Position numbers and translations under genes: made by a program
Shown: piece by piece, positions 1 to 12,402 of the stretch
How the letters are laid out: each line of letters opens with the position of its first letter
Position numbering within the stretch: the first letter of the stretch is position 1
Source of the DNA: Avena insularis
Taxonomy: Eukaryota > Streptophyta > Magnoliopsida > Poales > Poaceae
Direction of reading: 5' to 3'
DNA length: 64,000 nt
NCBI GenBank assembly: GCA_023614405.1
Contig: CM042693.1
Span: forward strand, 339,247,527-339,311,526
Notes under the pieces: generated by a model
What the model was told of the DNA's origin: nothing
Databases searched by the model: none
The model's input: the letters and a program-made list of their open reading frames with translations, nothing else

Positions 1-123
1 CTTTTTATCAAACCTAAGAACAATTCTCAGGTTACGGACCTAGTCCGAATAGTTTGTTCCATTAAGTTTATCTTTGTCAAGAATCAAACGCAAAGAAAAA
101 GGTGATGCGGTGTTCGGTGCCAT
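1..123 (-). pseudogene. Copia gag, N-terminal fragment (cut by window edge)
   Basis: Read on the minus strand from the ATG at 123, the protein has the usual start of BARE/Angela-like Triticeae Copia Gag, with the motif DKLNGTNYSD followed by VRNLRIVLR. Codon 28, where this family normally has Trp, is TAG (positions 42-40), so the copy is inactive. The rest of the element lies left of the window. It sits downstream (in minus orientation) of the LTR and primer site at 1488-2794, which fixes its identity as the start of an LTR retrotransposon. Confidence 0.8.
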
Positions 124-1487
124 TGATCTACAACAAAAAACATGCAAAATACTAAGCCATGTAACCATGAAAGAGTAAAACATATTAAACAATTTAATAT
201 CATATACTCCCACTTAAATCAATATCCCTCTATTGATACTAATTGATTCAAGATCCACAATTAACAAGTCGACTAGTGAGCTTTAGCATCACTGCTAGAA
301 GACAAGGTAAATTGGTAAGAAACACTTGCTAATCATATCACATATGACTCTTGTTGTTGGGTGACATCTCTATGTCAAAACTAGGCGCCCAACCTTTATA
401 CCCCAAGGTTCTTAACTGTTAAGATAACCTTGTCAAGCTCACCAACCCTTATGCGTGTAGGTATCCGATACAAACCCATCCAACCAAGGAAAACCGTGGC
501 ACCCTAATTTCATAGGCCCACCAACGATTGTACATGGCATAGGATGGTGCAAGGTTTGGTTGGGAGGGCATGGTTTAACTTAAACTTTTTGAGGGATCGT
601 TCTACTTCTATCATCTAAGCATGCATAGTAGTAGAACGCATAAGAATAGCATTCACATAGTTGTGACACAGTATGGCCCATTTTATCATGGTGATCTCTA
701 TCGCCATAGAACCTGTCCACCATGATGATCTCCATCTTCATGTTCCATGCGAGCCATCCTCCAAGTGATGGGTCCTCCAAGAACTAATACAAGCTATTAC
801 TCCTAATAGCTAGTAATCAAAATTACATAGTATTGGGATCATCACAAGTTGTACATGAGCCATTACAATAATTGACAACACATATGGCTCCAGCCGTGTT
901 GCCCTACTCACGACACGCAGGTCATGATAAATTTTATACATGCATCACATACATATATGGGCCATACCGATCACATACATCCTGCAAAAACAAGTTATGC
1001 ATATAATCGCATTCTATCGGATCATGTGAACTCGCAGCACCTAGTTACCTTAACAAGACACAAAAGGAGCTACGACTAAGGGGGGGGGGGTCAAGGGGGT
1101 ATCCCCCTGCGGGGTTCGAAGGGTCAGCGCCCTCGCAGTATCTACACAATTTTCTTTAAGGATTTTGATCGGCAAATCAAAATTTACCATAAACCGACTA
1201 TTGTTCCGATCCGATCAAACTCCTTTGATCACGGTACATCGATTTTAGATCTAGGTTCCGATTTGATCAATTATATTGATCTTCGCGTGATTCAATAGGA
1301 TTTATGTGTCACTGTCCACCCCGATGGCAGAAACACGAACGGTAGGGGTAAGTCGTTCGACAACCTCAGAATCATGATCACAGAAAGCAAGATCATAGAT
1401 CAATCCTGAACCAAACGATCACATCATTCATATCAATCTGCATATCACCATATGCAAACATCCCGAACCTATAACTGAACATCATCG
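124..1487 (-). other. Untranslated leader of the left-edge Copia element
   Basis: This stretch lies between the primer-binding site and the gag start codon of the minus-strand Copia element. No coding potential is visible apart from short chance ORFs. A G-run and a GGGGGTATCCCCC hairpin occur at about 1080-1125; such G-rich stretches are common in leaders of Triticeae Copia elements. Confidence 0.65.
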
Positions 1488-1499
1488 GCTCTAATACCA
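1488..1499 (-). other. Primer-binding site of the left-edge Copia element
   Basis: On the minus strand this reads TGGTATTAGAGC, the usual form of the initiator-tRNA-Met primer site of plant Copia elements. It is one base away from the inner end of the LTR at 1501. Confidence 0.75.
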
Positions 1500-1500
1500 T

Positions 1501-2794
1501 AGAAGGGATACGGGTAGGCTACACTAGCGCAAATCAAAAAATTCTACCACGTAAACCAGGATTACTGTTGTCATAGATCACAGGATTACCACTAGACGTG
1601 CGGTTGTGGAACTTGATGAAGCGCGTTAAGGCAGTGTAGATGTTCTACGTCTCCTCCTTGTCCTTGTCCCATGAGCAGCCCCCTTGCGCGGCTTGTCCAA
1701 GTGTCACAGATGCAGCACCTCCGAGGTATCCACACGTGCGGGGTGGAAGCGTCATACGCCGGACTGCTAGGTATGCGCGTGTAACACAGGCGTGAGGAGT
1801 GGCAGCTGGGAGAAATGGTCTAACCTTGGTCAGCTCGCCCCACCCTCTCTTATATAGGCATCCCTAGTGGGATTCTACATTAACAGCCCATTAGTAGCCT
1901 AAGCCTGGTCTAATTCGGATCCAATCCTCATTAGGCTTCCAGCCCCTTAAGTGTGTGACCCTATATCTTCATATACGTATAGACATGGCACGTATACACT
2001 TATTCTGACAATAGTTGGTAACGGCCTCTAGCAAGACGTGCCAACCCCTAAACGCATACAAAGATCATATCAGACGAACCATCACAAGGTTTAGTACATG
2101 TCTTTCCCTTTGCCTCATGATATTTGGTATAGCTCCAAGATGACCTCCCTTTCTCGATACTGTGATTCGGAATCCCTTTACTAGGTTAACTCTTAACCTT
2201 ATGTAGCACGGTCATGCATTTCTGGATCCGATCACTCGAGGGCCCTAGAGATATCTCTCTCAAGTAGAGAGGGGCAAATTCCATCTTGATTGACCATGCC
2301 TTGCAGCATGCTTCAGGACAAACCCGAAAGCTACCTTTATAACTACCCAGTTACGGAGTACCGTCTAATATCCCCAAAGTAGGTCGATCCACATCTCAAG
2401 TACATGCGACAATCTCAGGTCTAAGGACAAAACGTACACGATGTATAGAGAGAGATGCAAGTCTAATTGTCAGTCTCAAGTTGGGTTAGTCCAACCCCAT
2501 GTTCATAACATGTGTCCACATCATTGGTTTGACATCTCCATGTCTATGACTTGCGAAACATAGTCATCAACCAATTGATGTGCTAGTCTAATATTCACGT
2601 GTGTACTCACATGAACTCCGACTAGGGACAACTATTTGGATAACCATACAAGTAAAGAGTTTCACAAACAATTCACATAATTGCCAATCAATACAAGTTG
2701 CCTGATATGGATATTCAAGGAACATTACAAAAACTCATGGATACATAAGAAATATGATCATCTCTATGATTGCCTATAGGGCAGATTTCCTTCA
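1501..2794 (-). repeat. 5' LTR of the left-edge Copia element (minus strand)
   Basis: On the minus strand the LTR begins TGAAGGAAAT at 2794, similar to the start of known Triticeae Copia LTRs, and ends with an imperfect CCTTCT beside the primer site. Its length is about 1.29 kb. The sequence beyond 2794 belongs to a Gypsy internal region, so the Copia element is inserted into that Gypsy. The partner LTR and second target-site copy lie left of the window. Confidence 0.75.
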
Positions 2795-4212
2795 TATGCC
2801 AGTTATTGCTCTCTCGCTTGTTCCTCCCTCTCTATTGCTAGCCTTCACTTGCACTGAGTATGAGCTCTACTTGTGCTTCCGACTCCCCAAAACCAATATT
2901 GCCAACAGTGTCCACCATACCTACCTATTAGCATCGTTTACTATTTTAGTGCATATTCTATATGCCTTGTTTTCTTCCAAATAATTTTTTTGTCTGTTTT
3001 TGAGAAAGTTAGTTAGTAAAGCTCTCACGAACTTGATGACACACTTTATTCCTTGCACTTAATAAGCCTGAACTATTGTGACCTGTCCATGCAAGTTATA
3101 TGCTTGCAAATTATAGGTTGAGAGTTAACAGAACCGTGTTGTCACGGGGAACGCTTTAAACACTTATGGATACATATCCAGTTGATACCTTGCTCTTTTG
3201 TTTCTGTATGTCGACGATGTGAAATAAAAGGGGAGCTTGTGAGTTCATGGAATATATATATATGTGTTAGAGAAATGCCTGGGCCGCTAGCCTAAGCCAT
3301 GCCTAATCATGGTGGAAACTTGCAGCATCACCATAATGAGCATTCTGCGAAGCATCCTCAATAAAAAGCTATGCACATAGTAAATAAAAAGATTGCTGAG
3401 ATGCTCATTGTCTGCTTGCCTTGTCATTTTGATCACGGGATAGCTCCTGTATCATGTGCAAGGGGTACCCCGTTGGAGGTTTTCTATGATATGCATGTAG
3501 GTACAATGACAAGAACTTGCAGGTAATGAAAGTTGAGTAGCATCCGGAGAGGCCCTCATACTCAAGGGACTTGGGATTTCCAGTTTATTGTCTGTCAAAC
3601 ATATAACTCATATTGGACCTCACTTTCACCTTAACCATATGAAGATGCCTATGATAGGGGCAATGAGATCTCAAAGCTAATGACTATCTTCCTTTCAGCA
3701 TTAGGAAGCCTTTCAAACTTTTCAAAACCTTTTCACTTCCTTGTTGAGTCACCACTTATTCTATGAGCACCCTCTTGAGAGCATAGTTGTCATTCTTGTG
3801 TTTGTCTCAAAACTTGGTTAATTATGTCATGACTTTGTTGCTTGTATCTCTGATATGTTTACTTCTAGTCTTCATGTGAACTTCAGAGGTGCCTTGGCAT
3901 TTATATTGTGCTCTACAAACAAAGGCAAGCGAGATACCACTCTATCATACCTTACTATGAGAATTGCAATGTTGCTTATGTTTATGTTCCATGCTACTTA
4001 TTATTATTGAGTTGGTTTATCTTCTTAGCTTGCAATGACTATTGAGTAGACTTGGTTGCATACTTCTTATTATGAATGGTTTAAGTATCTACTCATGTGC
4101 TGAGAATATATACATCATATGAAGCAAATGTGTTCATGAAAGTTCTTTTATCGCACTCAGTTTTCAACCGAATTGCTTGAGGACAAGCAATAAGCTAAGC
4201 TTTGGGGGGAGT
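2795..4212 (+). mobile_element. 3' internal region of a Gypsy element (Athila-like)
   Basis: Non-coding 3' part of an LTR retrotransposon, ending in a polypurine tract (TTTGGGGGGAG at about 4201-4211) next to the LTR start at 4213. It is homologous by eye to 24125-25556 in the non-autonomous element; the shared block with GGGCCGCTAGCCTAAGCC at about 3280 recurs at about 24610. The internal part farther left is replaced by the Copia insertion. Confidence 0.75.
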
Positions 4213-5601
4213 TGATACGTCCAAAACATATCTACTTTCCCGAACACTTTTGCTATTGTTTCTCCTCTAAACTTGTGTGATTTGGATACAACTAACACAG
4301 ACTGATGCTGTCTTTAGCAGAATTACCTTGGTGTCTAGTTTTTTGTGCCGAAAATCAACTATCAGGAAAAATCCCAAAAAATATGCCAAAAATTATATTT
4401 CGCCAGAAGATCCACGGAGCCAGAAGACGAAACGGCGTGGAGGCCTAGGGGGCCCACACCCCTGCCAGGCGCGGGTGGGCCCAACCCACGCCTAGGGGGG
4501 TGTGGCCACCCTAGGCACCCCCTCGGGCTCCCTCTTCGCCTATAAGTTACCCCTTGACCTAAAAACCACGAGGGGTTCGATGTTTTTTCCAGAAAGAGTT
4601 CCGCTCCGTCGCCACCATCAGAAACCAAGATTCGGATCCAGAAACTCCGTTCTGGCACCCTGCCGGGATGGGGAATTTGGAGAGGATCATCGCCATCGTC
4701 ATCACCAACGCCTCTCCATCAACCATTGATGTTTCCCTCATCCATGAGTGAGTAATCCCCCGCTGTAGGCTATGGGAATGGTAGGGATTGGATGAGTTCT
4801 ATCATGTAATCGAATAAGATTGTTAGGGCATAGTGCCTAGTATCTCTATTAGTGCTATTTGACTTTGTTGCAACCTGTTGTGCTTAATGCTTGTCACTAG
4901 GGCCCGAGTGCCATGATCTCAGATCTGAACTTATTATTGAATAATTATGATAGTATTGTTTGTGGTCTTATCTGCAAGTTGTGTACACATATCATTGTGC
5001 GGATCCAAAGGCCCCGAAGTGACAGAAATTGGGACAACCGGAGGAATGACTGTGGTGTGAGGATCACATGTGTACATGGAGTATTAATGCTTTGCTCCGG
5101 TGCTTTATTAAAAGGAGCACCTTAATTGCCAGTAGTTTCTTAGAGTCCCCGCTGCCACGGGCTGGCTGGACAGAAGATGTTGTGCAAGTTCTCATTGCGA
5201 GCACGCATGACTATATATGTAGCACATGCGTATGATTATTTAGTACTTGGATGCTTATTCTTATTTATCTGCAATGCCCTAGATCTTGAAGTTACATGTT
5301 TAGACTCGTCCATGCAATGCCCGTCCATCCATCCTTATGCCTACCACACTCATATCCTACTGTTTGCTGTTATTGTTACTATTGGTCTTGTTTTGCTGCT
5401 GCAATTGCTTTGCTGTTGCTACTATCAAACTGTTGCTGCTGATAAAATTCTGTGAGCAAGAACTATTTCTAGGTGCAGCTGAATTGACAACTCAGTTGTT
5501 AAGGCTTGCAAGTATTCTTTGGCTCCCCTTGTGTCGAATCAATAAATTGGATAATACTACCCTCGAAGACTGTTGCGATCCCATATACTTGTGGATCATC
5601 A
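4213..5601 (+). repeat. 3' LTR of a Gypsy element (TGATACGTCC type)
   Basis: Starts TGATACGTCCAAAACATATC directly after the polypurine tract and ends ACTTGTGGATCATCA. Length is about 1.39 kb with TG...CA ends. A CTATAAG motif near 4541 is a possible TATA box. The likely target-site base group TCCTG follows; the 5' partner is outside the window. I recognise the LTR as a common Triticeae Gypsy type but do not assign a family name. Confidence 0.8.
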
Positions 5602-5788
5602 TCCTGCTAATATTATTTAGATGGTTCGAGTAAGGTACTATTCATGAACTTATTTATATGTATCCTTTATGATCAACACATGCTGCAACTGCCTCATTTA
5701 TTTTATTGAACCAGCTTCATGAATATGAGGATCACTTCCATTAAGCTAAACTTGCTCGGGACGAGCAAGAGTCTAAGCTTGGGAAAGT
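5602..5788 (+). mobile_element. 3' internal end of a second Gypsy element
   Basis: This 187-bp stub ends in CTAAGCTTGGGAAAGT, a polypurine tract, just before the LTR start at 5789. It carries the CTCGGGACGAGCAAGAG motif typical of Athila-like 3' ends, also seen as CTCGAGGACGAGCAGGAG near 25523. The element with the LTR at 4213-5601 is inserted into it. Confidence 0.7.
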
Positions 5789-7195
5789 TGATGACTGCAT
5801 ATTTACATCATGTTTTAGATTATTATTTTGCATTGTAGATATAGGATTTTGGTATTTTACGGCGTTCGTACACATTTTTATGTTTATTTTCATCAGGATC
5901 AGATCAGATGATGGATCCAATGGACACAATTCTTGGAGCAGTTATACTGGAGAGAAAAGGAGCCAAAAACTACGTAACTCGCTTATTTGGAAAATACTAA
6001 TAATACCAGAAGAAAGCCCGAAGCGAGAAACAGTGACAAAAGAGTTGATGACTAACTATACGGCGGCCGCCGTATAGTTGCCGCCGCCTCCGCCTCCTCA
6101 AATAGTTTCACCCCGTGCAACTGGTTTGGGGAGAGGACATACAGAACACCTAGAATCACCGAAACCTAACCTTCGGAAGGCATCTGGAGGGGGAACTTGC
6201 CCTAGGAATCCATCTTCGCCCTACGCAGATCTGGGAGGCTAAGGCATCAATCTCCATCTTCATCAACCGCTGCATCTTCATCACCACCATCATCTCTATC
6301 CATTCCATCTAGATCTTGTTATAATTCTTGTACTAGTTGTGGATTTATACAAGTACTATTCATCGGTAATCATTTCCATTACCATTGTTATGATGTTGTC
6401 TGCCTCCATGTATGAGTAGATCATTAGTTCTTGAAAAGATGGAGAAACCCTAGTATGAGATTGAAATAAGATGAAGTTTATTATGATATTCATCGCTGTG
6501 ACCATGTGTTAGATTGTCTACATCTTGATGTTGGGAGAAGTCGACCTCTCCAACATTTGCCTCTTATGGGAACTTGATGTAGGGAACTACTTGTTGGTAG
6601 ACGAAGGGATGTTAGCACTTACAGTGACTATAAAGCTATTGACACTCCTTGCGTATCAACTTGATAATCAATGAAACTCACAAAACACTATCCATACAGA
6701 TACGTCATGCGGGATTATGTCCCTTAATAGCGCAGTAATTCAGTTGATGTTGATTGCTATCTGCTGCGGTTATGAGAATGATTTGAGCAGTGGTTGCCGC
6801 CTCTTTGTCCAAATACGGAGTTCCTCCCACACATACATAGTTGAGAATGTTCATGATAATAATCTTTACCTTAGCCCTTTATAATGCTAGTGGTGTATCC
6901 GCTAATCCCTGAGAACGCATTTTCTTACTGAAGTTTCAAATCTCTTTTACATACGTGATACTTATTTTTTGTATTCGGTTTTATTTTCTCTACTCATTAT
7001 TCTCTTATACCAAAAACCCCAAAACACATTTTTATACAATACTCGCATTTTCTCTTGTCACTTAGAACTTTATTTAGCAATTCTACTTTCAGTATTTATT
7101 TCAAGAATTCTTAGACTTCAGACTCCTGCTCCCTATGGGATCGATATCTTTATTTCGAAACTAGCTAAAATCGATCTATGCACTTGCAGTCATCA
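5789..7195 (+). repeat. 3' LTR of the outermost left-edge Gypsy element (TGATGAC type)
   Basis: Starts TGATGACTGCATATTTACAT after a polypurine tract and ends CACTTGCAGTCATCA. Length is about 1.41 kb. The terminal inverted ends TGATGA and TCATCA match. The 5' LTR is outside the window. The sequence changes to GC-rich non-LTR DNA right after 7195. Confidence 0.78.
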
Positions 7196-7945
7196 CCACC
7201 CGCACAGTCCACCTTCCAGGGTCATCGCCTTGGTGTCCACGAACTCGAGACTAGAAAGTGAAAACACTGCACCGCAGAGCCACCGTGTTGGATTGGATGA
7301 GGTCGGCCGGTGACAGAACCAAACCCGCGTGGTCAGTAGCCGCAACCAATAGGAGAAGATTTGCCGCCCTCCACCGCCAAAGATGGTCGACGACCGGACG
7401 CAGTAGTCAGGGCCAGTCAGGCATAGATCAGCCCAGATCAGACCTAGGCCAGTCCAAGATCAAGCCTAGGTTAGGCCCGACTAGCCCCGCCATCGCGGTA
7501 CAGCTCCATGGTCGCTGCCACCATCCCGCAGACAGACTCTAAGATCGCACTTGCCTGGCCCAGCAAACCGAGATCGGGCCCCTCTTGGGCCTAGATCTGG
7601 GCCACAACAACCTACCCAAGAGCGTCCCCCGCCTGCTGCCGTGCGAGGTGCATCCGCCGGCCGCCCCTGTATGATCACCGGGAGGCTACCGCCACGGTGT
7701 GTCGCCGCCGCCAGCTCGAGCTCGAACCGTAGCATCACCGTGCACCATGCGGTCCATCGCGCGCGGGTAGAAGAAGGCCACCACCGTCAGCAACGACTGG
7801 ACTTTGCCCGACGGCGGAGGAGGGGAGGAAGGAGGGAGCGGCTAGGAAGGTACGGGCTCAGTCGGCCCTGCGTCGCCCGCGGGGGTCAAGCACATGACGA
7901 AGCGTTTTTTCTCTATCAGACTTTTGGGGGACGTAAAACCTAAAG
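7196..7945. other. GC-rich stretch, unassigned
   Basis: Rich in CCG and GGCCCA motifs, with overlapping ORFs in several frames and no recognisable domain. It resembles untranslated parts of grass LINE-type retroposons, but no polyA end or target-site duplication was found, so the call is left open. Confidence 0.3.
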
Positions 7946-10575
7946 TCAACCATACATTCTACATTTTCCTTAATTTATGCTTCTCACGACTAGTTTGGTA
8001 AAAGTTCCATGAGATGGAGTTGGCTTGGTAATCTTAGGCATCATTTTCCATGGGCGAACAACCTTTTGAATTCAGTGGTAATATTACTACCGTGATAATC
8101 TTTAGTTTCTAGTTTAGGTTACAAAGCTTTTCATATAACTTCATTCAAGATTGTTGGATGATTCCTAGCAATCTTCCATTGATTTTGACGAAAAATATCA
8201 TCCACGATTTCTCCCCAGCTGTGGGATCTTCATGGATTCGTGTCAAAGCATGTAAAATCTGTGAAAGTTTGCCGATAAAAATTACTATGTGTAGGCAAAG
8301 CTCTGAATCTCGGGTCCTTGTTTTTTGGCACGTCGATAGATAGACATGGTTCTCAAAGCTCGTTAGAAATTGACTAGCTGAATGCCCATGCGATTGCCAT
8401 GGAACAAAAAGAACAATTTTATATTTAGCCATAAAACATTGATAAATAAACTCAAACAACTTTGGTGTTGCGAGGATCAAGACGACACTTCAAGATCCAT
8501 AAGTCAAACCCTTCTTTTCCTACCTTGATCGATCCCTTGTTAGTTGTGTCTAAGTTATAAACCCTGGAAATTATCCTTCTATTTGAAACTGCTTGTTATT
8601 TACTTAATATTTTGTCCATGAGATATTTTATTAAAACATTTTTTTCTACATTACTCTCTTTTATTCCAACTAAAACTATATATTTTTATGATATTTTAAG
8701 TGCCTAAAAACCATATTTAAAATTTTATAAAACAAAACACAAAATAAATGAAATTAAACATTTTGCAAAAAAAGGGCCGGGAGGCAACCCGACCAATAGG
8801 CAAGGCCAGGCCTACTACCTCCATGCAGCCCACCTCAGCCACTAAGACACAAGCCAACGCCCAGTCCGGCCTCATCGGACCAAAAACCTAGAGGGAGAAG
8901 GAGCTCCCCTTTGTAGTTTTGCAGCCACACCCCTGCCACCGGTCATTTCCTTCAGGCCCCCCCTGCTTGATCCACTCCTCCCATCGCGTTCCTTAGTGAG
9001 CGAGTGAACGCGTCATCGCCTCCCGCTCATCTTCCCCATGAATTGAGGCTGCACTCGACCTTCAGACGCTAGACAACAAGCGCCCGACCCCATTGTCTCC
9101 CTCGCCTTCCCAACATCGATCCCACCTCCTCTCCCTCCCTTGCTGTCTCCGTTTTCCTCATAGATGAGGGGCAGCGCACCTCCCGCTGCTCCACTCCGAC
9201 CCGCGAGCAATGTTGCGTCCCTCCTCCTTCGATCCCCACGATCCAGTGGGCCTCCTGCTAGCTCCCGCCTGCTCACGACTCCATCCTTCTCCCTCTCAAG
9301 CACACTCTCTGCCGCCCTCGGTTTCCCGCGCCGACACCAGTCAGCAGCGCCCTCCCGTGGCTCTACTCTGACCCCGATGGCATTGAAAGTCAAGGAGGTG
9401 CGGGTTTGAACGACGACAGGGGATCTGGGTCGGCCGGGTGCTACTGGTGCAAGGATGTCTGGGTCACCGGCACGGGAGGGATTGGTTGCCTGCGGTGAGG
9501 GAGGCGGTTTGCTCTCGCACTAGATGGAGGCAGGGCTGCCGACTACCGCGTTTTTTTGTCGAACTATTTTTCTCACTTACCGGTGGCAGCGTGGGTAGTT
9601 TGTATGTATGTGGGGGTAAATTCAGAAAAATAGAAAACGACGGATGAAAACCACCTCTAGCCTTTTAAATTAAATGATCACAGATGAAACAATTGTGTTA
9701 AATTCAAAAAATTTCAAACTTCGAATGACAACATTGTGAAATCCCTAGTTTTTTTAAGAAAGTGGAAAAGAAAATGAAAAATATTACTTTAAAAATAATT
9801 AACAGTTTACTCTGAAAAACAAATACATATTTCTAGATGAATTACAATGACTCTAACAAAAGAACATATAGATGGAAAAGCCACGTCGCCTCCACACACC
9901 TATCATGCTCTGCTCCGTCTATTGCAATCTATCAGCATATACCATATCTTGAAAAGATGCCAGCACAACAGTACTTTCACTACAAGCACGCGAATGTGCA
10001 GAGTTTGCTCTGTACATTGAGTAAGTCAGCTTGCCACTGAAATTTGATTATTCATCCTGACACTTCTTCGCCGGGAACATATTCAGGAATACACGAGTAT
10101 TTCAATCGACAACTAACCGGTGGCGCAAAATCTGGACGTGCGAAAACCACCTCTAGACAAATTATATAGTAGAGATTATCTCGAGTCCTTTATTCAGTTA
10201 TAAGGTTCACAATTGTTCATTGCTCCATAAGAGTATTCAATAGAGTCGGAAGCAGTCGGATTTTGAGTGTGGCTTTGCAAGGAGAGAGGCGACCGATCCG
10301 AACCGCTCCGCATCGCTCCCCAAGCGGGCGATCGGAGCGGCAGCCCAACCTCCCCTTCTCCAGGCCTCGCCCCGTCACTCCCTTCCCAGCCGTCGCCGGC
10401 AGACGCCGCAGGGCGTTGCCCGCGCGGTGTCGGCAGTGGCGGAAGCTCTTCTTTCCCGCACACATGACAGCCCTTCTCGGTGGGTCTTCCGGCGGCGGTG
10501 AGTCTCGACGGCGATGGTTCAGCTCGGCAGCAGGGTAGCTCGACATCGGCAGGGTGCTCAGTGGTGCAGTGCGCT
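7946..10575. other. Intergenic stretch without a supported gene
   Basis: AT-rich DNA (about 8500-8780 and 9660-10190) with two GC-rich islands (about 8780-9650 and 10260-10575). ORFs in the islands appear in both strands and several frames, as expected of GC-rich noise. At about 8370-8400 the text ACTAGCTGAATGCCCATGCG resembles a terminal motif common in Triticeae DNA transposons, and ATTATATAGTAGAGATT occurs at about 10161; I could not pair them into an element. Confidence 0.3.
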
Positions 10576-11410
10576 ACCATTAGTGGCGAGCCCTGCTGAT
10601 CTAGGCCCTTCAGGCCCCATCTGGGTCCGGGCGGGCGGGTTGTCTAGCTGCAGTGGTGGCTCCTAGAGGTGGTGCTAGCTCGGGTGGGCGTCTGGTTGGT
10701 GTTGGCGGTGATGCTGGCCTGCTGCACTCGTTGTAGCGGGGGCTTTGCAGGCCCGATTTGGGCCCGACCGGGCCTGGCGGGGCCTGGTGTGACCCTGCTA
10801 CCATGTCGGGTCGGCTATCACAATGGTGGTGGAGGTAGTTCCCTCCCGCTGTCGGCACTGCTATCACCTCCGATCCTTGCGGTGCTGTCCTACTCCTCTA
10901 GGCTCCGTACGGGTGATCATAGTGAGACGACAAGGATGACGCTTCGATCGTGGTGGCACATGTTGGAGGGTGGCAAGTAGGATGGAGCTTTTCAGAGCGT
11001 CTCAGGTAGTGGGTTTTTTGGGGGTTAGTAGAAATCCTCGTCGGCTAGTCCGACACCGATGCGGTGACGCCTGCGGGTGCCGCTCTTCCTTCCTGAAGGG
11101 CATCAAGTGTACCCCTTCTCCACTCGTTCTCCGAGTACCAGGGGAAACCCCTAGGACTAGTCCGGGTAACAACGTCATCGTCGTTGCACCCCTTCTTGAA
11201 GGTGTTGCTTGGTACGCGGCGCTTCGGAATGCTAGGAGCATGGTGGGACAAAGTCGAAGGGCGCATCGATCGCGGGTCACATTTGTTTGGTCAATCTGCC
11301 ATTATTGGCCTTTGTTTCTCTTTTCTTTTCGTCCGGCCTTGATTGTGTTGTTTCCCAACAGTTGTATCGTGTGGTTGCTATATAATATAGTGGGCCGAAA
11401 TCCTATTTCG
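10576..11410 (+). mobile_element. LINE-type retroposon 3' relic
   Basis: GC-rich, non-coding 3'-UTR-like sequence ending near 11390-11410 in TATATAATATAGTGGGCCGAAATCC, a motif that recurs at 3' ends of grass LINEs. No reverse transcriptase domain is left and the 5' end is uncertain. The 157-residue ORF inside it (10970-11443) has no recognisable domain and is probably chance. Confidence 0.45.
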
Positions 11411-11465
11411 AGAGAGTATATAATAAATTGGTCAATATCATAACTAAAGTAATCCTTAAATTATA

Positions 11466-11699
11466 CTCCATATGTTCCAAAATATAAGGTGCATAAAGAT
11501 TAGTCAAAAGTCAACGTTTTCTAAGTTTATACACAAAAATATGAACATTTATAATACTAGAATAATATCAACAGATTCAACATAAAGTATATTTTACTAA
11601 TATGTCTATTTAATATTATAGTTGTAGATATTTTTTCCTAAATGTTTGATTAGAATTTGTAATATTTGAATTTTACTAATCGTTAGGCGACAGAGGGAG
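11466..11699. mobile_element. Stowaway-like MITE
   Basis: About 234 bp with a left end CTCCATATGTTCC, a right end CAGAGGGAG, and TA on both sides (11464-11465 and 11700-11701), as expected for Tc1/Mariner-derived Stowaway MITEs. The inner terminal repeats are diverged and the middle is AT-rich. Confidence 0.65.
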
Positions 11700-11701
11700 T
11701 A

Positions 11702-12261
11702 CTCAGCGCATAGTAATACAACTATACATAAAACGTTTATCTTGGCACGAGTTTATGCAACGCTCATAGAATGGGAATCCAATTTGGATCACGAGTGCAA
11801 ATGAACCCACTATGTGAAAACATATTTTAAAATGTCTAAATTTTTTTTGTATGTATATCAAAACAATAAATATTCATACACAAGTTTGCAGGTAAAAAGA
11901 ACATTTTAGATGTCCCATGTGAAAAGATAAATTCCAGTGTTCCAACGTGTCCATTCTCGAACATTTTTGTCTTTTTTACATAAGCCACATAAAATATCTA
12001 TTTTTTCTGAACGACATAGAATGTCCGAATGTATATGCGAAATTTTTATTCCGTTACTTTTAATAATTTAAATTTTATTATTTATGTATTTTCCATAATA
12101 GGTTTATTTGCATATGGAAGTCAAAACACCATCCCTCATATAGTGCCACGTTATTAACCCTTAAACTGCATGGCGTAGTTATGGCAATACATGAGACAAT
12201 TTCCAATTGCCAAGGAGTGTGACCCGTTTGTCTTTGAAAATCAAGAAATGATAATCTTTTC
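11702..12261. other. AT-rich stretch, nothing recognised
   Basis: No ORF with a recognisable domain. It precedes a 5'-truncated LINE fragment whose exact start is uncertain. Confidence 0.3.
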
Positions 12262-12402
12262 GGCGCGCTTTGGAAGCTGAACAAGAAGAAAGTGTCGAAG
12301 ACTCATGTTACGGCTGCTGTTTACATTGTTTGGAATCTCAGAGCGGAACAGGCGCGTTTTTGAATCGCAGGCTGTTTGCATATCGGATGTGGTCGTTTAA
12401 TT
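12262..12402 (+). pseudogene. LINE ORF2 C-terminal fragment, left part (split by Gypsy)
   Basis: The plus-strand reading contains THVTAAVYIVWNLRAE, typical of the zf-RVT-containing C terminus of plant LINE ORF2 proteins. The reading continues after the Gypsy element at 33859. At the junction the frame runs through the 5-bp target duplication: the right copy CAATT keeps a Gln codon and the left copy TAATT makes a stop. The LINE was therefore present before the Gypsy inserted. Confidence 0.7.

Noticed and set aside
1081..1125. G-run and hairpin as a terminator or G-quadruplex regulator
   Set aside because: It lies in the untranslated leader of a Copia element where such G-rich text is common; no separate role can be supported.
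8145..8480. 111-codon minus-strand ORF
   Set aside because: No recognisable domain; AT-rich surroundings and no promoter or splice support.
9013..9409. Overlapping ORFs of 126 and 81 codons on opposite strands
   Set aside because: GC-rich island with low-complexity Arg/Gly/Ser/Pro composition in both strands and no domain; no splice or promoter support.
10194..10580. Several ORFs of 66-128 codons on both strands
   Set aside because: Same GC-rich noise pattern; no recognisable domain and no consistent frame.
10970..11443. 157-codon plus-strand ORF
   Set aside because: It overlaps a LINE-type 3' relic, has no domain, and opposite-strand ORFs of similar quality exist.
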